Assembly: GCF_036324505.1 (NCBI RefSeq)
Contig: NC_086363.1
Location: forward strand, 2,232,946 to 2,296,945
Direction: 5' to 3'
Source: Eleginops maclovinus
Taxonomy: Eukaryota; Chordata; Actinopteri; Perciformes; Eleginopidae
DNA: 64,000 nucleotides
Each line of letters starts with the position of its first letter. Position 1 is the first letter of the stretch. Shown piece by piece: positions 9,076 through 17,901 of this stretch. Under the pieces are notes generated by a model. The model was not told the DNA's origin and searched no databases. It saw only the letters and a list, made by a program, of their open reading frames with translations. Made by a program: the position numbers and the translations under genes.

Positions 9076-12000
9076 CTAGTTTTTCTTCAACAAAGACAGC
9101 AGCAAGATGATGATGACGATGATGATGATGACAGCCAAAATCATAACACACGTGGTTTTTTGGTTGTTGCTGCACCCTGAAAGACAGAGAAGAAGATCAG
9201 TGAGTCATCTCAAGCACAACATGATTTAGTTCACATGTTAAAACTGTAAAATCCGTGTTTTTCTTATTAGAAAGGAAATAAAATACACCTTTTTTCTGTT
9301 ATTTTACAGCTTGATCCATCTGTCTATTCAGTCATTTTCAATATTTAAGCATGGTTGGCATCATGCTAAGAGTCAAATATTCATAAAACTATACTACCTT
9401 ACTCTTAAAATATCAAATAATGAAGAAGATGATGTGTATATGAGTCATTCTAGGAACAAATAGAAGTTAACGTGTCATTTCGTACTTCTTTTCAACACAC
9501 CTTTTTTGTTGTGGTTTTTAAACTAGCTTATTGTTAGCATCATACGGAACCCGAGAACGGCCATGGATGTTTCTCTTTTGTATGTTTTCTCGTGATAACG
9601 ACTTATTATTTAGTTATCTCGATATAACAGAAATATTTACGTTACCTTAGCTGAAGCAGCCAGATAGATGGGAGCAGGCCCTCGGCATAGGGGAACTAGA
9701 CGGCCGCGTAAGGCGCCGAATTGGTGGGGGGCGCCCTCTAGTGGCGCCCTTAAGCATACATCTTTCTCTTACCCAGTGACGGGACATGATTGGGGCGCAA
9801 GCTAAAATTTGGCCAAGGGCGGCACATTGGTCAGGGCGGGGCCTGGATAGGAGTTTGTCAGCCTCTCATCTGCTAACCGGTAGCCCCTAAACAAACCCAG
9901 TGAAGCAAACACACTAACAAAGTGCAACTTACTAGGCTACACCTAGAGCCAGTGGCTACGGAAGCCGTTCGTGGCAGCTCTTGTAGGTTAAAATCATATT
10001 GAAATGAAGTCCAACGTATGATAAATTAATTCGTTATCACGACATAACAGTGCATAAAAAATTGTAAAAATCCATGCCCTTCTCGGCTTCCGTAGCATCG
10101 TACGCTCCTACAGAGAGCAACACTATTTACTTTAGCTTTATGAAGGGTTGATCAGTGTCAAGTTTGAAATGGATTTACAGGTTCTTGAGTGAATAAAAGA
10201 ACCGATTTGTATTTCCTGCAAATATCTTTGAGTACTACTAGGTAAATATCCCTTCACAGCCACTATAGACAGAAGGTTTTCCACAAGGCAATAACTCATT
10301 AAATGTAGATATGTACATGTGATCAGAAATTAAACTAGGAAAAATGTCATCTGAAATTTGAAGGTTATACTTACAGCGATACTTATGTTGCAAGGAGGAG
10401 AGCTGAAAGAAATCAAATAAAATGATTATTATTCAGAAGAAATTCATCCATTCAGAGGTGAAACACTTGATTCCTAATCTCTTCTCGGGATACTTTGAAT
10501 GTTTTTAGGCGGGGTTCATTGAGGTATTTATAGTTACATGCTACTGAAGATATTCCTTATAACGTACACTTAGAATTATGTCTCATTTCTTCCGTTAGGT
10601 TTCCCTTTTGGGTCGCTCCTCCATCTACTGTAACTACTACAATGACTATAGATTTGCACCTCATACAACCCCACCTCTGAGCATCCAAACTAGCCCTTTA
10701 AAGTCTCATTATCAGTTCCCTTCACATGGATTGTGTGTGAAATGGATTACCGGTGCTGGGGAAACTGCAATAAGCCCCTTGACTTCCATCCAGGAGATGT
10801 CATTGCGGGTGCAGGGCAGGAATTGGTTCTCATGGAACAAAGTGTCCACGGTGCTGATGACATCCGGGTGATCCACGATTCTCCTGCTCTCAGGGACAAA
10901 ATAATCTTTGTCGTAGGTGTGATGCATCACTACCAGAATCGTTGGTTTCCCCCCTGTGAGCACAGAGATGACACAACGTTTTTTAAACATTTCCTTGCAT
11001 ACCTATTAATGACCAGTGGGAGATTGGCCAATCATCCTACCTGGGATTTTGTCCAGTGCCTCGCCGATGTCTGTTCCAACTCGAGACGCGATGGGACAGA
11101 AAAGCAGAATGTAGTCACATTGTTCCAGAGAAAACACCTGGGTTTGGCTCATACCTTTATATCTTTCCACCCAGGGCAGATGAGCACCGTTGGTACATCC
11201 TGACACTTGGAGATAGAACTTGTTCCCCGGCACTAAACACAAACATTCAAGTCATTTTTTAGTGTTATACCACAAACCCAGATGTAGGAGAACCATGTCC
11301 AAATGTTTCAAAGGACCCCAGACTCCAGCGTATAACCACACAAGTAAAATGTTCACATTTTCCCCAAACCACCACCATAATGCAATGGACCAATATGCTT
11401 ACTTTTGTTCTGTTTCTGGTGAAAAATAACTAAGTACATTTAATCAAGTACTGTACTTAAGGACAATTTTGAGGAACTTGTATTTACCTTGAGTATTTCC
11501 ATTATGCTACTTTGTACTTCTACTCCACTACAATTCAGAGGTAAATGCTGTACTTTTACTCCACTACATTTATTTAATACCTTTAGTTGCTAGGCAGATT
11601 AGGATTACTGATGGTAAATATAATCAGGCCTTAAATCAGACTGTAGTTCACCTGGAGTAAATCCAGCAGCTACCCTGCAGTATACAAAGCCATTCAAACT
11701 AGCTGCACCTTTACCAGCTCTGAGAACACTTTAATGATCAATCATTATAAAACATATCAGAGATATTATTCTGAAATGGACCAATCAGACAATGACTACT
11801 TTTACTGTCGCTACTTTAAGTACATTTAGAGGAGAGTACTTTCTACTTTCACTGGAGGAACATTTAGAATACTTTCACTGTGACAGAGTATTCCTACACT
11901 CTGGTACTTCTACTTTACTCAAGGACAAGATCTGAGTACTTCTACTTTACTCAAGTACAAGACCTGAGTACTTCTACTTTACTCAAGTACAAGACCTGAG

Positions 12001-12987
12001 TACTTCTACTTTACTCAAGTACAAGATCTGAGTACTCCTTCCATCTCTGCCCTAAATACGAATGCATTTAAACTTGACATTTTCACTTATGGTGAGTGAA
12101 ACATAATAATATTAAGACTCACTTCTAGCAGTGTCAACATCTTTTGTTAAGAGCTGTTATTGAGACACACCAGGCTTATAAAACAAAATGATTTGAAAAG
12201 GTCTGTTTGTGTGGAAATACAGTATATTGCATTCCCTAATATTTCTTCCCACGCCCTGCAACGCCCTCAGGTCCCTCTAGGGGTCCCCATATCTCCGGTT
12301 TGGAACCACAGACTTAAAGGAGCAGTGTGTAGATTTAGGGATATCTAGTGGTGACGATGCAGATTACAACCAAGTGCTGCAAGGGTGTTTTTGATTCGTG
12401 TGGACCAACCCAGAAAAGAAACCCTTAAAAAAAAGCCAATTGAGGGTTTCCATTGGAATTGGGAAATTGCAGAAAGGCACACACAACGTTAAGATGGTAA
12501 TACATGCTGTCCAGCAAGATAACAGCCTTTTCATAATCATGTGATTGTTTAAATATAATATTCAATTTCTGCCAATAAATCCGTCCTAGGTCCTACACAT
12601 AGGTCATGGAAGTTAAAGTGACCACACTCTGGACTAAATAAAGCCTTACATTGAAAGCTGTGTGTAAGTATTAGCATCAAATGTGCTTTGAATGTCGAAA
12701 GTGAAAGTATTCATTGTGCAGTAAAATGGCCCCTTATTATTTTACTCGTATATAACATGCTAAATATCCTGCTCATGCTTTAATTTCATTAATACATTGA
12801 CATGTAAAATCATCACATTTAGAAATGCATGGTTTTTATTAGACAGGATGGACGACTTCCACTCTGTCAAGCGATTAAAGCTGTCGGATAAATATTAAAT
12901 GTGTATAAAGTTGCACAAATTATGAGTAAATGCACCTGTAGTTCATTTCTAAAAACAGTTCTCACCTGTTTTCTTTCCCTGGTCCAT
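9076..12987 (-). CDS. Predicted 181-residue tail-anchored protein, possible interferon-inducible gene (copy B)
   Basis: Five coding exons on the minus strand join in frame: 12987-12966, 11232-11041, 10953-10751, 10402-10375 and 9176-9076, total 546 bases including TAG. All junctions are GT-AG with matching phase. A short lysine-bearing start (MDQGKKT) leads into a soluble domain of about residues 8-139 with alternating hydrophobic strands (CDYILLFCP, ILVVMHHT) and helices. A 28-base microexon follows, then a C-terminal segment of about residues 158-178 rich in Ile/Leu/Val, ending KKN. No signal peptide is seen, so a cytoplasmic domain anchored by its tail is inferred. A candidate poly(A) signal (ATTAAA) is at 9047-9042. 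The 5' UTR exon ends at 13174 and carries an ISRE-like motif. I recognise an unnamed multi-copy teleost family only from memory and assign no function. Confidence 0.65.
9106..9132. repeat. (GAT)n microsatellite coding for the membrane anchor
   Basis: An imperfect GAT run on the plus strand. On the minus strand it reads ATC codons and makes most of the isoleucine stretch of the predicted tail anchor. Confidence 0.75.
9180..10374. other. Junction of copies A and B: intron of the minus-strand gene with repeats
   Basis: This stretch lies between the terminal exon and the 28-base exon of the minus-strand gene. It contains the A/B junction. From about 9588 to 10060 it holds an apparently repetitive element bounded by CTCGTGATAACGACTTATT and ATTCGTTATCACGACATAACAG, related inverted sequences. 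Between these is GC-rich repeat-like sequence (GGCGCC-rich near 9700-9850). No reading frame is supported. Confidence 0.5.
11258..12040. repeat. Teleost dispersed repeat with internal minisatellite (copy B)
   Basis: Contains TAACTAAGTACATTTAATCA, TACTTCTACTCCACTACAATT and CTTTAGTTGCTAGGCAGATTA, then about four 32-bp units to 12040. This is the same family as 1304-1850 but with its left part retained. It lies in the minus-strand gene's intron. Confidence 0.6.
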
Positions 12988-13173
12988 GGTTCTGAGGAAT
13001 AGAAATAGACACCATTAGTCCACACATTTAAAACATGCGTCGTCACAACTCTGTCTCTTCGAAGCGGGTGTTATGTTGCCCATCAGAATCAACGTTACCT
13101 TAGAGGTTTATAACCTGCAGAGTTACCCCGTATCATGGTAGGTAAGCAGCAGCCTTAAAATAAGAGTACTTAC

Positions 13174-13260
13174 TGAACAGCCTGATAGCTTCTGTGCCGT
13201 TCTTCTGGCATGCTCCCGGCAGTGGAGCTCTTTCACTTTCACTTTTAGCAGCTACGACAT
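13174..13260 (-). promoter_or_regulatory. 5' exon/promoter of minus-strand gene with ISRE-like element (copy B)
   Basis: The 5' exon ends TTCA|gtaagt at 13174. At 13228-13248 the minus strand reads CTAAAAGTGAAAGTGAAAGAG. Two perfect GAAA cores remain; the outer one differs from copy A by one base. The start ATG in copy B sits in a better context (AACCATGG) than in copy A (AATCATGG). Confidence 0.5.
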
Positions 13261-13417
13261 CTCTAGCTGATATAAGAGATAATGAGACACCGTGTCCTGC
13301 GTTCATCCAGCTCTGACAACACTCAGTCATTATGAAACATATCAGAGATATTATTCTGAAATGGACCAATCAGACAATGACTACTTTCACTGTAACTGAG
13401 TAGTCCTACACTCTGGT

Positions 13418-13955
13418 ACTTCTACTTCCACTCAAGTCCAAGACCTGAGTACTTCTACTTTTACTCAAGTACAAGATCTGAGTATTTTTTTTTGATTACT
13501 TCTACTTTACTCAACTACAAGATCTGAATACTTCTACTTTCACTCAGAACCAGATCTGAGTACTTCTACTTTACTCAAGTACAAGATCTGGATACTTCTA
13601 CTTTACTCAACTACAAACCTGTGTACATCTACGTTACTCCAAGTACAAGATCTTGAGTACTTCTACGTGTACTCAAGTACAAGATCTGAGTACTTCTACT
13701 GTTAAGAACAAGATCTGATACTTCTACTTTACTCAAGAACAAGATCTGAGTAATTCTACTTTACTCTAATATGTACAGATCTGAGGACTTCTACTATAAC
13801 TCCAAGTTACAAGATCTGGTACTTCTACTTTACTCAAGTACAAGATCTGAGTACTTCTACTTTACTCAAGTACAAGATCTGAGTACTTCTACTTTACTCA
13901 AGAACAAGATCTGAGTACTTCTACTTTACTCAAGAACAAGATCTGAGTACTACTT
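13418..13955. repeat. 32-bp minisatellite, about 16 units (copy B)
   Basis: Same unit as 3222-3684 but with more degenerate members between 13490 and 13820 and an inserted T-run near 13485. It lies between the head-to-head starts of the minus-strand gene and znf512. Confidence 0.85.
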
Positions 13956-13970
13956 TCATAAATTGTATTA

Positions 13971-14112
13971 AATGCCAGTTCAAGTCCCCGAAAGACCAAG
14001 TGCTACCGTGGTGTCCCTGAGCAAGGCGCCGTTCCCTACACTGCTCCCGGGGCGCCGTACATATGGCAGCCCACTGCTCCTAACACTAGGATGTAGAATG
14101 TCAAATTTCCCC
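13971..14112 (+). mobile_element. tRNA-derived SINE fragment
   Basis: Starts at a B-box-like GTTCAAGTCCCCG and continues GTGCTACCGTGGTGTCCC and CACTGCTCCTAACACTAGGATG. The same 3' body occurs in reverse at 63195-63360 and in a related element at 43060-43285. It is present only in copy B, in the part copy A has lost. Confidence 0.65.
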
Positions 14113-14733
14113 TCTGATGGATCATTAATGGTTCCTAAAATAAAATATAACCACTCATATCCTACTCCCCTGATGCAGCCAATCAGCTCTCAGAGGCAGG
14201 CTACTGTCAGGAGGACCCGCCCCCCTGATGCTGCATTCAAGGTCTGCTCGTGAAGTCCTTTAACTTCAATATTTCCATTTTTTCATCCTGTACTTATTGT
14301 GCATTGCATCTCAGGGGCAAACATTGTTTTTATCAGATAATAAAAGATATTAAACACATGTCAGATTCAGATGTTCAATTATAATAGTTTGAGTATAATA
14401 CATATATGTGTTACCTTTGTACTTTAACTCTAGTAAGATAAGGCATGAATTGTCTTGATTGTAAACACAGGTATTTCTATAATGTCACATTGGTACCTTT
14501 ACTTAACGGGAGATCGGAGTCTGTATTTTTTTTACCACTGCATGCTCAGTCGATACAACTGATCCTGTAATTTCCTTTAGTCCGTGAAGGCAGCAGCAGA
14601 TGCGGGTCTTATTTGTTCTCCAGCAAGAGGGCGTTCCGTTCGCAAACACAAATACACAGTGGTGAATTATGCTCCACATGTAGATACTGTACTTGTTTGT
14701 ACCTCCAGACCCTTTGTAGCTCCAGGACCGGGC
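14113..14733 (+). promoter_or_regulatory. Probable znf512 upstream region (copy B only)
   Basis: Unique sequence between a SINE and znf512 exon 1. It includes a CCAAT box (near 14177), a CCCGCCCCC stretch (near 14216) and a short CpG-containing stretch near 14620-14735. No coding frame is convincing. It is the only copy in the window of the DNA immediately upstream of exon 1, so I infer the working promoter lies here or in the assembly gap. Confidence 0.4.
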
Positions 14734-14736
14734 CTC

Positions 14737-14839
14737 GCTGTGCAGCTTAGCCGTCCTGCGGGTGTCAGAGCCGGGGAAAGGCTTCAGAGGAGGCCGGCCT
14801 CAGACATGGAGGCTCTGCAGAGGAGAGAGCTGTAGGACG
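14737..14839 (+). other. znf512: znf512 exon 1 (5' UTR), copy B
   Basis: Non-coding first exon ending GACG|gtaagat. It contains a nine-codon upstream ORF starting at ATG 14805 and ending in TAG just before the donor. Its transcription start cannot be placed. In the duplicated structure it could splice to exon 2 of copy B or of copy C. Confidence 0.5.
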
Positions 14840-15750
14840 GTAAGATCTCCTCTCATTTGGGTGAAGAAAAACAATGAAGAGCAGGTTAAGATGTGCAGGA
14901 GAACACTATATGCTTCAGCTGTTTCATGCATCCTGAAAAATAACATTCATCTGATCTTTTCCTCAGCCCCAGGAATGGCTGTTTTTTTACAGGGTTGCTG
15001 GACCGAGAAAAAACACATCCTCGCTTTAACTGCATTATAACTGGTTGTTAGAGAGCCTGTTTTCAGTGTTTCCATTACAGCTGCAGGTCAGTGGCCCTCA
15101 GTGTGACATGCAAGCTGCGTTCATGTGTCCAGCATGATGGGAACACTGTAAACATAACGAGGCTGCAGCAGCACTTACAGGAGCAGGAAACACATCATGT
15201 TACTACTTCAAAGACAGATTCTCTGCAGCCACAGTCAGATCTTCAGACCTTTATGATGCTACAGATAAACCTTTAGTTGCTACCATATGTAAGGTTATAT
15301 GCAATGGTGGCAAATGTTTAACTTAATTAAAAGAACTACAAGTAAAAGTAATGCAGTTTAGCAAAAGTAGATGTAGCTATTATTTCAGATGTTGTATCAC
15401 TGGAATATAATTAGTGATGTTTTAATGTGTTCGGCACTTTGATGCTGCAGCTAGTAAAAATGGAGATTATTTAAAATATGTTATATTGCAAATTACCATC
15501 ACAGTCTTACACATACTGACATATTAGCTTCATATTCTCAATGTACCAAAAGGACAAGTTCAAATGAATCCATGATATCGCATTTCATTCTGGGTTGTAC
15601 TCGTTAAAACCTGCATAAACCCTGCTTTGTATCAAGTGATTCTATACTCTCATCTGGTTGGTATTTTAAGACCATAACAACATGACTCTAGAATAGTTTA
15701 TCCACTCTGCTCTGTTCCCTCTGCTCTGTTTTCAACGGTGCTTTCTGCAG
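14840..15750 (+). other. znf512 intron 1, copy B, with empty hAT site
   Basis: Non-coding. The single CTTTAGTT at 15271-15278 is the unoccupied target of the hAT element found in copy A. Confidence 0.7.
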
Positions 15751-16150
15751 GGTTTCCTAGCATGGACCCTGCTCCCATTGGAGGGGCTATGTCACCTCTG
15801 TATGTGCCGAGAAAGAGAAAATCAGTCCAGTCCCAACCTAGAAGCGGAGTGCCATGTCCAGGTACAGAAGAGTGTATGCTTTATTAAGATTGCATTTGTT
15901 TTCTGATCTGTTTAAAGTGTGATGTTCTCTCCAGCAGTTGTTCAGCGAATACCTGAGAGAACGTGTGACTTAAATTCAGCTGGATATCCCAAGGTGAGAA
16001 TAACCACAATACCTACAAAACATGCGTCCTGTACTTCACTTTCCACAAATGAAGAAGGAAATACTGTTACCTTTATGCACAAATGTTTCAGAATGACGAG
16101 TCTGAAGCCCAGGACGCTCTAAAGATAGAGAGAACTTACGGTAGAAAAAG
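15751..16150 (+). pseudogene. znf512: Extra copy of znf512 exons 2-4 (copy B)
   Basis: Exon 2 is 15751-15861 (ATG 15762), exon 3 is 15938-15993 and exon 4 is 16092-16150, all with intact splice sites. Exon 2 is as in copy C (Ser after RKRK); exon 4 is as in copy A (IE rather than MK). It could serve as an alternative 5' end if splicing skips copy C; otherwise it is redundant. Confidence 0.65.
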
Positions 16151-16337
16151 GTAGGAGACTCATCGACCTGTTGGTTTCAGAATTGCATCTCAGATACAGA
16201 ACAATGTAACCTCCGTACGGATATGAAGTTATTACATTGGTGGGTCAACAATGAGACACATTCACAGAGACTTTGATTAATACACTTTTATTGATATGTT
16301 GATATATAAATGAGCACAAAGAACATTTACTTAAAGC

Positions 16338-16713
16338 CAGTGTTGGGTGTAACGCGTTACAAAAGTAACGGAGTAACAGTAATGTAATACATTTTGCTGT
16401 AACGCAGTAATATAAGGCATTACTTCGGAAATTTGGGTAATATAATACCTGTTACAATTCTCAGTAACGCAGCTACACCACATTTTAACCCGAAATGATG
16501 TGGTGTTTTGTTTTTAAGAAATCACAAACATCAGAGACATTCCGACACCAGAGAAATAACTGTGCCGGTAGAATAGTAACTCAGTAAGCCTGTTTACTAT
16601 TGATTATAACCATTTCAGAGACAGTAATAATGTAATGTAACTGAATACCTTAAGAAGACAGTCATATGTAATATGTACTGGATTACATTTAGGAAGAAAC
16701 TTGCCCATCACTG
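16338..16713. mobile_element. MITE with CAGTG termini (copy B)
   Basis: Counterpart of 7971-8352 with the same termini and flanks. It carries small deletions, for example in the AATAATAATT run. Confidence 0.75.
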
Positions 16714-16976
16714 TTTGAAGCACACTGGATTTACGTTCTCATTTACCATGTTTGCACACATTCACTTACATCAAAATCTCTTTTCTTTGCGGACAATTCG
16801 GACAGGGTGAACAATTACATCCACCCCAAACTATTTTAGGAATGGCATACCTCTAGACTTTAAAGACTTTTAACGAATGGAAGATTTGTCTTGTGAATTT
16901 AACGTTAATTTAAAGCAGATTTGTTATTTTCCCATCATGGTCTCCTCTGATGCGCTTCAGATTAAGCGTCAGTGAT

Positions 16977-17303
16977 TGTCATGATCCTTGTTTTCTGTCT
17001 GTTTCCTGTTTTATTTTGAAAGGTTTTCCCTCTGTTGTGTCATGTGTAGTTTTACTTCCTGTCTTTTGGTTTTCCTTCCTTCCTTGATTGTTTCATTGTT
17101 GTCACCTGTTGCCCTGTGTTTCTGCCTCCCCTCCCCAGCTGCTTTCTTTCATGTGTTCAAGTCAAGCATTTTTCATGTCTTGGATTTTTCCTAACTTTGT
17201 ATTTTTGTAAAACAGCTTTTGGAATAAAGCTCGCCTTTTGTTTGTACCCATACCTGCCTCCCTTTGTTGCTGCACTTGGGTCCTATTTCCCCAAAGCCTG
17301 ACA
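16977..17303 (+). mobile_element. Solo LTR, 327 bp (copy B)
   Basis: Same insertion as 8622-8949, with GTGAT duplications at 16972-16976 and 17304-17308. It is shared by both copies, so it inserted before the duplication. Confidence 0.82.
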
Positions 17304-17344
17304 GTGATCCAAAGCTTCAACTCAAAAACATGTATTTTAATAGC

Positions 17345-17844
17345 NNNNNNNNNNNNNNNNNNNNNNNNNNNNNNNNNNNNNNNNNNNNNNNNNNNNNNNN
17401 NNNNNNNNNNNNNNNNNNNNNNNNNNNNNNNNNNNNNNNNNNNNNNNNNNNNNNNNNNNNNNNNNNNNNNNNNNNNNNNNNNNNNNNNNNNNNNNNNNNN
17501 NNNNNNNNNNNNNNNNNNNNNNNNNNNNNNNNNNNNNNNNNNNNNNNNNNNNNNNNNNNNNNNNNNNNNNNNNNNNNNNNNNNNNNNNNNNNNNNNNNNN
17601 NNNNNNNNNNNNNNNNNNNNNNNNNNNNNNNNNNNNNNNNNNNNNNNNNNNNNNNNNNNNNNNNNNNNNNNNNNNNNNNNNNNNNNNNNNNNNNNNNNNN
17701 NNNNNNNNNNNNNNNNNNNNNNNNNNNNNNNNNNNNNNNNNNNNNNNNNNNNNNNNNNNNNNNNNNNNNNNNNNNNNNNNNNNNNNNNNNNNNNNNNNNN
17801 NNNNNNNNNNNNNNNNNNNNNNNNNNNNNNNNNNNNNNNNNNNN
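17345..17844. other. Assembly gap, 500 N
   Basis: Exactly 500 unknown bases, a conventional gap placeholder. It sits inside the tandem array between copies B and C, where assembly is hardest. A further copy of the minus-strand gene's terminal exon, and possibly of the promoter, may be hidden here. Confidence 0.95.
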
Positions 17845-17901
17845 CTCTGCTCTGTTCCCTCTGCTCTGTTTTCAACGGTGCTTTCTGCAGGGTTTCCTAG
17901 C

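Larger units (their letters stand above)
10357..17344. repeat. Large tandem duplication, copy B
   Basis: Homologous to copy A from the 28-base exon through the solo LTR, but without the hAT insertion. It retains 11258-11494 and the stretch upstream of znf512 exon 1 (13956-14733). It ends at the assembly gap only 41 bases past the LTR end. Confidence 0.85.

Noticed and set aside
10733..11203. Plus-strand frame of 156 codons
   Set aside because: It is antisense to two phased exons and a small intron of the minus-strand gene, which explains the openness better.
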